A DNA stretch of 64,000 nt, from assembly GCA_038503035.1 (NCBI GenBank), contig JAVSML010038792.1, positions 1-64,000 of the forward strand, read 5' to 3'. The notes under the pieces were generated by a model. The model searched no databases. It was given only the letters and a program-made list of their open reading frames with translations, and was not told where the DNA came from. This document shows, piece after piece, positions 33,711 through 45,539 of this stretch. Within the stretch, counting starts at the first letter, position 1. Each line of letters opens with the position of its first letter. The stretch comes from Crocodylus rhombifer. Its lineage: Eukaryota; Chordata; Crocodylia; Crocodylidae. Both the position numbers and the translations under genes were made by a program.

Positions 33711-34297
33711 CTAGAGCTGGAAACGTACCTCTCTATCTATATGGAACAAGATGGATCTGCCGCCATATAACTTTAGTCAACTTATTATGGAACACTTACA
33801 TTAGAGTAGAAACAAAAAGGCCCAACAAAACCGAGTTTTCCATCATGCTGAGTACTGTACATCCATATAATAAATGACTGCCCATGGGCCCACAGTTTTT
33901 AGCATTTACTGGGGTAATATTAATGCCAGTGGTTACTGCCATTATTTTAATAAAGGCTCTGTGTAATTAACTTCAAAATAATCTCTAATCTGAGGCTTCT
34001 TTTTTCTCACCTCAAGAACACAGAAATACAGTAACCAGAATTCATATTCTTTCTGTTGGTAAAAACAATTAAAGCTTCCCTCTCCCCACAAAAGCAAAAA
34101 CAATGCCTCCCTCAAAAAAAACCAAACCAAAAAACAGCTCTTCTCCCTTTTATTAACTAGTGCACAGTTTTACATAAATATTTTTAAGCGTTTAGTACAG
34201 CTTTTGAAGTAGTTATACAGTATAATCAACAATAATAATCAAGGATGCCAGTTTTATAGAAGAGTAAATCACCTTAATGATATAAACAGACACTGCC
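33711..34297. other. AT-rich stretch, no gene seen
   Basis: An A-rich run with AAACCAAACC units lies at about 34113-34134. Nothing else recognised. Confidence 0.45.
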
Positions 34298-34348
34298 AAA
34301 TGAAGTGGATCAGCTGTGGTAAGACACCACAGCTGAACCACTTCATTT
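34298..34348. repeat. Near-perfect 23-bp hairpin, 5-nt loop
   Basis: 34298-34320 (AAATGAAGTGGATCAGCTG, then TGGT) pairs with 34326-34348, with a single mismatch (A opposite A) at 34308/34338 and loop AAGAC. The size and near-perfect pairing are compatible with a tiny foldback MITE or with a small-RNA precursor-like fold, though 23 bp is short for a typical pre-miRNA. No promoter or flanking stem is visible. Confidence 0.7.
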
Positions 34349-34561
34349 AACTAAACATGTGTCACCCATTGCATTGCATAGGGCAGGGACATGATCCTAA
34401 AGGACAATGAGCAACATGTTCCCTAGAGGTGTACCTTGGAGATGCCCTGAGGCAAGATTCTGTAAATGGGGAAAGCCAGGGTTTCCCAGCTTGCAGCGAT
34501 ACACCCCGGGCAACCTTTGGTTTGTTTCTGTAAGTAGGAAACCTCAGATATCCTGCTTACA

Positions 34562-35500
34562 GGGCACGTCTACACAAGACGCCCACTATGCAATTGTTTC
34601 TTCACAGTCATTTAGTACTTGCATAACCAAATAGTAAATGACTGCACAGTAACCTGCGTTCCCGCCCAACAGTTTCCCGGCATGGCTGCCTAGTGACACT
34701 TACTGCATGGTAGCTTGTTATTACTGTACAATAGGGCTGTGCAACGCTTCAGTCCCTGATTCGATTTGGTGCAGATTCAGCCCAATTTGGTGACTGAACC
34801 TCTGAATCTGAATCAAATTAGAGGACCCTTTAATCTCTCTGAATCAAATTGGAACCCTCTGAATCAATTCAGTGAGATTTGGAAAGATTCAGAGATTTGG
34901 ACATAAATACGGCTTTAAATGTTTTTTCTACAAACCTCTAGGTATCAGGCAGCTCATGAGTGCTGCAATGCTGAGGCACCCAGCGTTTGGGGGGGGCACC
35001 CAGGTCCCCCTCTGTCTGATCACTGAGTGGGGGGTGGCCCCAGTGCACTCCATGGCAGACCCAGAAGTGGACCCAAAGTACTTCCAGTCCACTTGTGGGT
35101 TCGTCACCCAACACGTGGAGCACCCCCCCCACACACACACACACTCCTGTGGGATGCTCCATTGGCCCCAGCATCTCAGCATTCACAAGCTGTGCTGGTA
35201 CCTCAAGGTATGTAGAAAAAACATTTAAAGCTGTGCCTATGTCCAAATCGCAGATTCTCTGAATCAGCATTGAATCTTCAGACAAATCAAATCAGGGACA
35301 GTGATATGAATCAACAAATCAAATCACTGTCCCCAATTCAGGCTGAATCTGAATCAGAATTGAATAGGGCCTGCTTCGCACATCCCTAGTAGCTTGTTAC
35401 TACTGCAGAGCAGTGTTGCATCATGGTCCGTGCCCAGCAATGCTACTGTGCAGTAGTAATGAATTACTGCACACTAAGAGTCCACAGAGACATGCCCAGG
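34562..35500. mobile_element. MITE-A copy split by a hAT-like insertion
   Basis: The left half (34562-34731) starts GGGCACGTCTACACAAGAC and contains AAATGACTGCACAGTAAC and TTACTGCATGGTAGC. The right half (35389-35500) contains GCTACTGTGCAGTAGTAATG and ends AGAGACATGCCCAGG. Together they make one element of about 280 bp interrupted by the 657-bp insertion at 34732-35388, so the insertion is younger than this MITE copy. Confidence 0.7.
34732..35388. mobile_element. hAT-like element nested in a MITE-A copy
   Basis: Left end TAGGGCTGTGCAACGCTTC and right end CTGCTTCGCACATCCCTA are inverted repeats. Both match the ends of the 702-bp element at 48760-49461. Subterminal blocks GATTTGGTGCAGATTCAG, GAATCAATTCAG and AATCAAATCACTGTCCC occur on both sides in inverted arrangement. 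The GC-rich core encodes no transposase. An 8-bp duplication is not obvious here. Instead a 20-nt flank (34711-34730) is repeated at 35390-35409 with about three mismatches. Confidence 0.75.
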
Positions 35501-36127
35501 GGAATCTCTGAAGGAAATGCAGGCAGGAGCTCTCAGGGTTTGAGGTGCCCAATCCTATAGAGGACCTGCCCGGAGTGGCTGGAGAGTGCAGGCAGCCCCA
35601 GACTGCCCACGTTCCTGTGCCAGAAAGAAAACAAGCATCTCTCATGATAAAGCAGCAGAAAATATTACCACCTTTGTCATGACCACAGATTTTGGATTTC
35701 TGTGTTGTGACAAGGGGTATGGACATCCATTTGTTTGTCCTTCATGCTGCCATAAAAAAAAAAAAATAATGGTGGCACAATGGCAATGTCTGTTTCCATC
35801 CTAAGAAACAAACAAAAAACTCAGAAAAAAACTCTGATCATGCTGGAAACCATTCAGTTTTTCCAGAACCACTGGAAAAAAAAAATCATTGATTAAATGA
35901 TTTAGCACGCTTAGCACATTAAATAAAATAACTTTTTTTTGGCTGGTTAATTATTATGCAATAAACATTATTGTTGCAAAGGTAAGTATTTAAAGAAGTT
36001 AGAGACAGATGTGCTTTTTCCAGTGACCAATTTATAACACACTTGCATGGAATAAACAATAGATACACACAGCAATAAAAAAATATATTTAATTGGTGCA
36101 TACTGCCAAATACATAAGGTGAGACAT
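35501..36127. other. No gene or repeat recognised
   Basis: Mixed to AT-rich. An A-run (about 35754-35766) is the only simple feature. Confidence 0.45.
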
Positions 36128-36205
36128 ATAGACTAACCAAAGTAGATGGACATATCTAGCACAAGCTTTTGTGAGCTGACATTCGCTTCACCAGATGCTG
36201 TGAAA
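36128..36205 (-). mobile_element. Penelope-like terminal fragment with degenerate hammerhead core
   Basis: On the minus strand: CTGGTGA (36194-36188; CUGANGA with A6 changed to G), then a segment that can pair weakly, then AAAA in place of GAAA (36170-36167), then GCTTGTGCTAGATATGTCC and TTTGGTTAGTCTATATGTC. The order is that of PLE terminal repeats. Two core changes make catalysis unlikely. Confidence 0.55.
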
Positions 36206-36344
36206 GGATGTGCAGAAAGCAGAGTAGAAGAGATATGCATGGTATCATAATCCCTGGACTCTTAGCAACTACTAAACAGTCAGATTATGGGCATCCAATT
36301 TTTCTGGGATTTCTAGGTGCATGGCCAATGCAAAACCAGGAGAC

Positions 36345-36470
36345 AATGTAGCTGTAGTGGAAACTATACTAGATTGGAACCAGGAAATATGGTTTCTATT
36401 CCTATCTTTGCTTTTGACTTGTTGACTTGTTTGACTTTGGTCAAAGTGTTTATGCACTGAGTTTCAGGCA
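36345..36470 (+). mobile_element. MIR-type SINE relic
   Basis: GTAGTGGAAACTATACTAGA, TTGGAACCAGGAAATATGG, TTTCTATTCCTATCTTTGC, TGACTTTGGTCAAAGTG and GCACTGAGTTTC follow the order of the amniote MIR/CORE-SINE (tRNA-derived head, then GACCTTGGGCAAGTCAC, then the CTCAGTTTC block). Heavily mutated, so old. No tail. Confidence 0.6.
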
Positions 36471-37507
36471 TGCTGGGCAACGGCAGCTCACCCTGAAGTC
36501 AACACGTGTTATAGACAATTACATATTATAGCTATTTAATGCATCTGAAAGTCAAGCCAGTAAACTTTCTAAATTTCAATAAATAAATAAATTTAAAAAA
36601 ATAAAAGAATAAAAGTAATTACTCTCCATGACAAAAGCTTTCTGACATCTATGGCTGAAAAACATTGTACAAGCTCTGTTACAATAATAATATAAATTCT
36701 ATCCCACACAGGCATAATCATTATTTAATTAAGGCAGCTTGAGTATCTTTAAATTATGCATTCAAGTATAATGAATAATTGCATTATTTTTATTAACATT
36801 ATTACATTTTTAGTTACACAAGTAAATGCTGAATATGTATAAAATTCTTAAATATTGCAACATTTTGACTCTCACAATCTCTCTCTTGTATTATATTTCA
36901 CTTTTCTTTGAATTCTGTAAAGTATGTTTTTAATTTTTTATTATAAATACTTCCTACACTTGAGGCCTACACTCGATTCCTAGTTAGAATTTCAAATGAC
37001 TAGATTAATCTACATACACCTCCCACCTGAAACAGTCTAGTATCAACTGCCATTTCCTAATGCTTAATGTCACTTACTTGATACACGTACGTAAAGAGTT
37101 GATATAATCCCTAACCGGTATAAGATAACTTCTAGGGATATGTATTATTATTGGATAGGTAGCACCAATATCATCTTGTGATGCTATGTGCTACAATTAA
37201 ATTGTATGAAAGCATCCAGTTTCCACCATTGCTTAAATAGCCATCTCTGTACCTGGTCTCTACTCAAATAGGATCTGTTCACTGGAATATTCATTTGATT
37301 TTGTTTTTCATTTGGACTTTGAATCAATCTTAAAAATCAGTAAACAACTCAAGTAAATCAAATAATCAAATAAAGACAAAAAAAATAAAACAAACTCATG
37401 GGGATGCGGGCCAACATCTCAACCCTTATATTAAGGAGCCAGTAAGTAATTGGACCCCTGAACAGCCTTGTGATTATGTTTCATTATGTCTCTGGAGGAA
37501 GAACCTA
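36471..37507. other. AT-rich stretch, no gene seen
   Basis: Includes an (AATA)n-like patch at about 36578-36612. Otherwise featureless. Confidence 0.45.
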
Positions 37508-37660
37508 AGGCCCCTTCTATACATTACATTTATGCTGTAATTAATACATTAATCATGGCATAACTGGCAAGGGCACTAAACATGCACCTAATTTAAGGAG
37601 TTATAAAGTAGCAAACCAGTCATTACTACGTTCTACGTACGTTCTATACATGTTTATGGT
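37508..37660. repeat. Possible decayed MITE, one end visible
   Basis: AAGGCCCCTTCTATACATTA with TTTATGCTGTAATTAATACATTAATCATGGCATAACTGG-type sequence resembles the terminus and subterminal blocks of a MITE. A convincing inverted right end is missing, and TTCTACGTACGTTCTATACATG at about 37630 is only partly matching. Low support. Confidence 0.3.
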
Positions 37661-40589
37661 GGGTTTGTATGGCAGAGCCAACAATCTGCAAAAATGCGAA
37701 AAAATGGCAGAAACAAGGGTTAAAACAGTCTAGCAGGGACTTCTGGAAATTAGTGCCTTCATGATGGCTCAACAAGAATGATCGCTGTGTGTAATTCATA
37801 AGTCACTTACTTCTGGGGGGAGGAAAAAAAAGATTTAAAATTTTTTTTCTGGCTTGATTTTCTAAGTCATGCCAGTTCCATAATTCCTTTTCTAAACTGC
37901 TTTTGGCAAGGAAAGAAAATAAAAATGAAGATGGGGAGGTGAGAGGAGCATGGAGAGGGAGAGAATAAAGAAAGTATGAAAAAAGAAGAGAAAGAGAATT
38001 TTAAAAGCTATAAAAAGGGAGACTGGGAGAATCACAGGAAAACATTTCTGCTACCACCACGATTACTGGATTTCTTATGGCTACTCATATTTGCTTTTCT
38101 GTCTACTGGAACTTCTCTAGCATTATTAAAATAAAGCTATCAATGCACCCTGCACCCATAACATTAATGTCATCTCTACAATACAGGAAAGGTACACTAT
38201 ACTTTGGCTGCACTGCAAACTCACATAAGATAGAAGTCCCACTTCCAGTCACCCTTCCTAACATATCAGACCTACAAGGCTACTCTAGTTACAGAATTTT
38301 GAGGATTTCAGAGATTCTAATCACTCAGATTCTGCTGTATCCTTTATGCATCCTCTCTGATGACAAGTCTGTCTGTTGCTTCCTATGATATTGCATCCCA
38401 CTACTGATTTTCAGCAGAACTCAAAATAGGTAAGGCCCTTCTCAAACTAAAGAGTAAGTGCCTACCACAAAATGTCTATAGTCTCAAAGACAAAGAGACA
38501 GCTAAGGGAGAAAAGTGATCAATTGGGCAATTGGTCACCTCTTTGTAATATCAAATAGGGCTTTCAATAAGGACTGAGCATTGAGATACTTTAGACCCCA
38601 TAGAAATTCCAACCTCAGTGGTATGGTAATACAATTTTAGGGGGAAAGCATTATTAAAAACCCCAAATCTCCATATTTATGTTGTAAGTATTGGCGGGCA
38701 GGAGAGATTTGAATAACGATGGAGAAGTTTCCTTGGAGTACATTATTCATGTTTGTAGAGCTCTCATGGATCTATACATGGAAAAGACAATTGAAGTGCC
38801 AAGCGTTATGGTGATGGTGACAGGGGCTGAATCAGATCCTCCTACGTCAAGATGATTTTGACAAGTCGAGTTGCTTAGACACTCATGCTGGAGTAAAACA
38901 CCCCATGTAACTTTGATCAAATATGAGCAAGCTACACTACTGGAGGTAATGAACTGTTAGTATTCATATATTAGTAAGAGTTTACATAAAATGCGTATAG
39001 ATGGAGACTGTAGGGCTTCATCAACTGAGCAGGTCATCTTCAAGATGCATTGTACCAGAGAGGATAAATACAGGAAACAGCATTTCACTACATGTTGAAC
39101 CCTACTAGGTGACTGATTGCTATTCAAGGTTCATTTCATCATAAATATTCAAATATCACCCCTTGCAATTAGACTGTAGCAGCCAGTCTGTTCACTGTTA
39201 CTGGAGTATTGCTCTTTGTGTGTACTTTTCATTCCATTCTTCTTTAAAATAAAGAAGATTCTGATATCGGTTCAACAAATCCCTTGACTATAAAAGTATT
39301 TCTTCATGAAGGGGGTGACATAAATCTAAAAAGGGGATGTAATAAGCACCATCTTGCCTACACCCAAATACAGTATAACTATCTTGGCTTTGCAGTGTGT
39401 CAGGAGTAGTAAAGCAGAAGGTCAACAGGAGGATGGCATTCCCCAGCTCCCTGCTCCCCGCCCCCCCCTTGCAAATCATGGAACCGAATTCTGTAGTCAT
39501 TAATTCAAAAAACAATGTTCCTGGCATATCATGTCAATAAGCCCCTTAGAAATCATATACATATCTTAGTAAGATAGTAGTGATGGCACACATCAACATG
39601 CACCAACATTTTTCCTGTAAATCTATTGGCAATATGTCAGCTTTCAGATCTGAATTAGAACCATTTTGCTTTGAGACAGCTAAATCTCCTTTACACCAAC
39701 TCCACACACTGAAAGGGGTTGTGTACAGCTATAATTATTATACCTCATGGTTCATTCTAGCAGCTGCTATCTGGCTCTGTAGTTACCCTGTCTGCACTCT
39801 GCCTTAGGGTTGGAAAGAATCTATTATTTCACCTGAAACCCATTAATCTGTTGCACAAATTTGGCATTCTCAAGCTTTGTCCAAGGTTCTTAGATTTCAG
39901 CCTATTAGTGTATAACAAAATAGTTACTTTCTGCAAATTCTACAGACACAGCTTGATTTAACTTACTTCCAATTACCACTCTGTTCCAGTTTTCCTGTGA
40001 TCTTTGTATATCTTAGTTATTAGCTAGAGGCTAAGAAAAAAAGCAAACACTATACTAGAAAAAGACTATACGTTACCATAAACATTTCTTTACATTTATT
40101 TTGAAAACTGAAATGCTAGGATTACAATTAGCTGTATATAATTAATAGCACAGTTGTGGGGAAAATACGTTTCTAGCAAGAGTAAGAGACAAGATTAATA
40201 TTATTTTATCAACTATATAATTGCACTATTTTTTATACTATACACCTCATTTATCATACTATCTTGTATATACTTTTTATACTTCTGCATATGCACTAAT
40301 CTCTACTACAGAATTTACTTTCTTTGTTTAGTATAAAATATTTACCATAAAGCTCTGCATTGCCACTGCTTAGATTTTATTCTGTCTCTCAGACTGATAT
40401 TTGGAAAACAGCATAAGAGGAAAGTGAATAAATATATAGAGCCAGACCCTGTACTTCCTCCTGGGTGTCTGAATAGCACCTAGAAGTCTAAATCTCAAAA
40501 TGTTATTCTATTCCATCCTGGCTGAGTACTTGAAAATACATTATTGTGTCTATTCAGTAACATATGTTCATCTTACACTTATGACTACA
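37661..40589. other. No gene seen; one purine-rich tract
   Basis: A GA-rich, pyrimidine-poor tract occupies about 37917-38035. The rest is AT-rich without recognised repeats. Confidence 0.45.
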
Positions 40590-40863
40590 TCACAATAGCA
40601 GCTGGAAAGAAGAGGATCCACCTGTCATTGCAACAACGGTGTTTTCAGGAGTAGAGAAGGGTGGAACAGGATCACATCCAGGTGCTTCAGAATTCTCTCC
40701 TATGACAGCAGTGTGCCCACAGGGTGGGGGAACAGGGCTGAGTACAACCAGCCCAACCAAGTCTGCTGATCTGCTCAAAACCCAGAAGTTTGCTAATGAG
40801 GATGCTCTCTCTGACCTTGCCCCCATCCCTGAGATTTTGAAAAGTGGAGTGCAGGTGGTGTGA
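40590..40863. other. Region open on both strands; coding status doubtful
   Basis: The plus strand is open from about 40590 to a TGA at 40861. It reads SSWKEEDPPVIATTVFSG, then GGTGSHPGASEFSPMTAV, and ends KFANEDALSDLAPIPEILKS then GVQVV. The minus strand is open over the same interval (97 codons). The region is more GC-rich than its flanks. The plus-strand reading has the balanced composition of a real protein, but I do not recognise it. There is no clear splice pair, poly(A) tail or promoter. It may be a retrocopy remnant, a lone exon or chance. Confidence 0.2.
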
Positions 40864-43800
40864 TGCATCATCCCATAACACAAAGTATATTTTGATTCAG
40901 TTAAAAAGAAACTAGAAGCATTACAACATGCTATCAGTAAACCTAGCCTAGGCTATGGTAATTCAGTTTATGATCCAAGCAAAAGGAAACGTAACTGAGT
41001 CTCAGGAAGCTTGGCTGCCAACTTCAGGGTGGGGTAGGCACCTGCTACCCCCAGCCTGGCCACAGACCAAACTGCTCTCTGCACCATGATATGAATCCCC
41101 CAGATACTCTACCATTGTCCCAAAGAGCCCATCACTGCCCTTTATACATTGCCCCTGACACCTTTAATGCTTGCTGGCTCCACTCCCCCGCCGGACCCCG
41201 TTGTTATATATATTTTCATGCTCAGCTCCACCATCCCCTTCAAACCCCACTGAATCCTACCCTATCTTCTCAATGTGTCAATAAACCCACTACACCCTAC
41301 AAAGATTCATTTCCATCATGCTCCAGAGACCTTCAGTTCCTCACCATCTTCCTCAAACCTAATTAACCCTTCCTTCCCCCACCCATCTGAGCGCCCCCTT
41401 TCATATAGCTGGCCTCCACCCACATCATCTGCTACAATGAATAATTTAGGCAAGGGTCACTGCAGTAACTTCTCTCTTCATCTCATCTCTGCAACTCCCT
41501 TTTGCCTCTGAATACTGCACAGGTCAGTCTGCTTTTAGCTCTGTCACTTCCCTCCCCATCTCTGATTTGTTGTGAGTTTGAATCCCCTAGAAAAACAGGC
41601 ATTCTGCACAAGTTCCTAGGTAGCAGAACACATTTATTCGACATGTTGGGGAATAAGCGGCAAAGCATTATCTAGAAGAGAAAATAATCCAGATTACACA
41701 AATAAAAACCATAGAAGAAATGCTAGCTTGATTAAAGGAAGATCAAGAGTTGCTCACACTGATGCAGTGAAGAGATTACCAGAAATCAAGTAGACAATAA
41801 TGAACCATGAAGTTGATTGACTCTCTCAGCTCCAGATGAATAAAAATATAGCTGTACCTGCTGGCAGTTCATTTTAAACTTTCAGTGAAATAGGAATTAA
41901 AGGTAGTGTGACACTGCCACTCAAAACATCCCCTGGATAGGTCTCTGCCATCGTTCCTGCTCTTAAGCCCTTGGTCTACGGAATACCTAAGGGCAGGTGC
42001 TGTGGACAAGTCTATAGCACCCTGACCAGCAAACTTGCAGCTCTGAAATTATTTGTGCACTTATTTGTGTAGGGTGTTCTTCATCTCATCTTCACCAGGA
42101 TTCACCTCTGTTGCTGTACAGATAATAGCTTAAATATTAAAATACCATATAGCTGCCAACTGGCTGGGATAGGATCTGGCTCATACAACCTTGGACTGCA
42201 CTTTAGAATTGGCTTGTCCTTCAGCATACTGAAATACAGCATTGCTGGTAAATCCTAAGAGAAGCTATTTCAGTTCCAGATGTGACTAAACTAGTTGACA
42301 TATTTTCCAAGGGTACTAAAACTGTTTTCCATCTAGGGGAAGAAAGATATAGCCATTAGTTCAATGCTTTATTTCTACAGATTTACTGTCCCACTGTAAT
42401 GATTGCTGCTTTTTTTTTAATCATCCTCATTTTTTGGGTAGCTCCCTTCAGTCATTTGTCAGTATTGGGAAATGCACTGGCTGTCAAATAAATCCACTGG
42501 AGAACATGTAGGAAACATCTAATATTGTGTTAAGAATTCTGCATAGCTTGATTTAACTCTCATTTACTTGTGCTTGCCTCCTATAAACTATGGTTCCCTT
42601 GTCTGGATATTGATAACTCACACACTCTGGAATGGTTTATTCTTACTCTGTCATTTTCCCATCAGGATTCTTGCATGAAGCCTTAGGACAGAGGTCTCTG
42701 TAAATCAAATAATTTATGGAAGACAGTACTGTCCAACACCAGTGGCCACAAGCTCTTAATGAATAGAGAAGCTGTCTTTTTTCCCCCTTGAAGTGAAACA
42801 TCATAAAAACTAAGTGACAGCAATTCTGACCCTATCTGTGGAGTTTATAAGCATGATTTGCAGACAGATTGAGTTACAATGTTATTGTAACACCTCATCA
42901 AAATTCTTACCCAGTTTTGCAGCAGTGGCTTAAGACAAATGAACTGCCCTGTAACTGGCTGGATCATCTCTAGGAGCTAAGACCCAAGGCACCAAAGTAC
43001 CTTTTTCAGTTAACCTCTGTTATTATTCTCTTTCCTCAGTTTGGTCGCTGGTGTACATAGGGGAAGGATAGCACAGTAAGTTGATTGCAGAGTGGCAAAG
43101 GGTTGTTATGTTTTCCCTATTCTCTCACTTGCAAGGAAATAGCTAACCTTGCTTAGAGTCCAGATTCTTGACTGTGATACTTAACTTTGGGAGCTAAATA
43201 TATGAAGGTCAAAAAAACCCAATCAACCCTCATTCTGTTTTTCTAACTCTATTATGGTAACTTTGAACTTCTTATTTATTTCTGTGCTTTGTTTTGAATA
43301 AATGTAACTTGTCCACAGTGGATATGTATACACAGGAAATTATTTAAAAATACTTAAATACAAAATGACACTAATTTATGCAGACATAATCATATAATTG
43401 CAATATTCATTTCCACCTAAAGTCAATTTTCAGTAGGTAATGGAAACCAATAAGGCTTGCATAAGAAACATCTGGCAGTCAAATCCAAAGAGAGAATTTC
43501 AGTACTAAGAAAATGTAATGAGTGTAAAAAATAGAGTTATTGTTTAGCAAATTCTTTATGAAAGGCAGAAAGTAACCGCTAAGCTGCAATGTTTTCAACA
43601 GACTACCCTGAAAAAGGAAAAATTGAAAGGGAATATTTTCCTTCCATTTTCCTACCCACACCACATAACAGAAAAAAATCAACCCAGTCTAAGATCTAAG
43701 GCAATGATTATTAGTTAACATAAACAAAAAGCTTAAGAAACTAGCTGCCAAGTCATCTGTGATAGATTTATGAATTGATGAGTAGCTAAAGTTCTGAAAG

Positions 43801-44261
43801 GAGTGGCAGTTCAAACAAATCTCCCTGCAAGGTATGTTCCGGTGTACCCTGGCAACTATTGCATTCATTCTCTTTTAAATTTCATTCTGACATCAGATTA
43901 AAACTTTTCTCATTTTACAAATATTCTGTGCCACAGGGTTGTAATTGAACTGTAGATTACCCAAAGAACCTACCAATTATTTATCTGAACCATGGCTTTT
44001 GGTATTTGGAAGAAGAATTTGAATACATTTTAGATGTGAGCATAAGGATCGTCTTCTTTACTGAAAATATGCACAAGCAGATTAAATTACATTATAACAT
44101 GCAATTCAATGTTTACATGAATTTTGTAGTGAAAAAGAAGTCTCTTATAGTAAATGATGAAAAATTGCTTGGATCTATGGACTGCTAAAATCCTCCCCCC
44201 CTTCTCATTTTTACATTATTTCTAAAAATCTAGAGAATGGCTTTTATGGAAAAGCTTGGTT
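40864..44261. other. No gene seen; contains a C-rich, G-poor tract
   Basis: About 41037-41420 is markedly C-rich and G-poor on the plus strand (runs such as CCACTCCCCCGCCGGACCCC and CTTCCTTCCCCCACCCATCT). It contains proline/serine-rich frames that are composition artefacts. The remainder to 44261 is AT-rich and featureless. Confidence 0.45.
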
Positions 44262-44475
44262 CCCCAAGTAGGGCACTAACCTAGGATTTGAGGACATGAG
44301 TGCAATTCCCAGCTTCAACACAAACTTCCTACGTGAACTTGCCCAAGTGGCAAGTCACCCCACTTCTGTCTGTCAGGATATTCTCTTCGTTAACTGGAGA
44401 CTATCATGATGCTGTGATGATGAACATCTCACAATGTTTATTTCATATTAAACATTGTGAGATACAGACACAAGA
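44262..44475 (+). mobile_element. Amniote MIR-like SINE, nearly full length
   Basis: Follows the amniote MIR order: AGTAGGGCACTAACCTAGGA (tRNA-like box A region), GAGTGCAATTCCCAGC (box B region), ACAAACTTCCTACGTGAAC, TTGCCCAAGTGGCAAGTCAC, TCAGGATATTCTCTTCGTTA and a 3' block ATTAAACATTGTGAGATACAG. A perfect 15-bp hairpin (44426-44440 with 44449-44463, 8-nt loop) arises from the CTCACA and TGTGAG blocks near the 3' end. Old and non-coding. Confidence 0.65.
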
Positions 44476-45539
44476 CACTTCTGGGGAATGAAATAATATG
44501 ATCAAATGATGTCATTTGTTGCTGTTGCTCCCTTTTGGCAGATGGAAGAAAGTACCACTTTGAAAAACAGGCTCATAATTAGTGCTGCTGTAGAGAGAAA
44601 ATAGTTCCAGTTGTTTTGCTTAATCTTACTATGTTTTTCAAGAATTAATGTCCAAGGTGACAAGAGACTGAAGTAAAGCATATTCTTGCTCAGAGACCAA
44701 AAGCAAAACAGAGATGAACTCAAGTATGGGAAAATAATGAGGATTATTTTTTCCACCAAGTCTATATTTATTGAACAAAAAGTTAGTTGGGAAGGGTTCT
44801 TGTATGGCTTTTGTTGAAGAAAATGAGTTTGTGATTAATACATTGGAGAAAATATTTGAGAACACTTTGTCCATTTCAAATTCTGAACTCTGAAGTATTA
44901 TAATACCAAGGTTAGTGAGAACTAGGATGAATCAATATTCTCTGCATGCCATTGTACAATTCAAAGCTTCATGTCTGCTGATTTCATGGTTGCGAACACA
45001 TCTTTCAAGAATTCTAAAAATTGTATCGCGAAGATTATATGCAACTTTCTGGTCTGCTTCCATTTCTTTGTTTCTCATTTTTTTCCTTCATTTTCCTTGA
45101 CCTTTCATGAACACATTCACATCCCATGCTTCCCATGCACTTTACAGCAGAGTTAATTATAAAATAGAGCACTTAGATTACACTGTTTTAATAGGAGTCA
45201 GAAATCTTATACTGTGCCACATGTTAGACAATATTGCTTGAAAGTCCACAAGAGTTGCAATTAAATCCCATGCAAGTCAATAACATTCTATATGAGTTTA
45301 AAGATTCCATTGTGCCATCAAAAGCTATGCATGTGTCTACACTTGTTCCACCTCACTCTTCCGACTGCCACCAAAGAAATAAACTCCACCCATCTGATGC
45401 ACCTAAGCTGGGAATGGGGGACCCCAATCCCTGAGTGCAGGCAGGAGGCATAGACCCAACCAAGGGACTCAACTGGTCAATGCTGGGGCCAGGACCAGAA
45501 GGGTCAAAAGGACCAGGGGCCCACTGTGAGAGACATCCA
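44476..45539. other. No gene or repeat recognised
   Basis: AT-rich up to about 45330, then more GC-rich. The part from 45330 on may already belong to the LTR-like repeat that follows, but its second copy at 59 kb lacks it. Confidence 0.4.

Noticed and set aside
34928..35285. Several long overlapping frames on both strands
   Set aside because: All lie inside the non-autonomous hAT-like element and match no transposase.
44426..44463. MicroRNA precursor
   Set aside because: The 15-bp hairpin is explained by complementary blocks of the MIR-like SINE, and the stem is too short.
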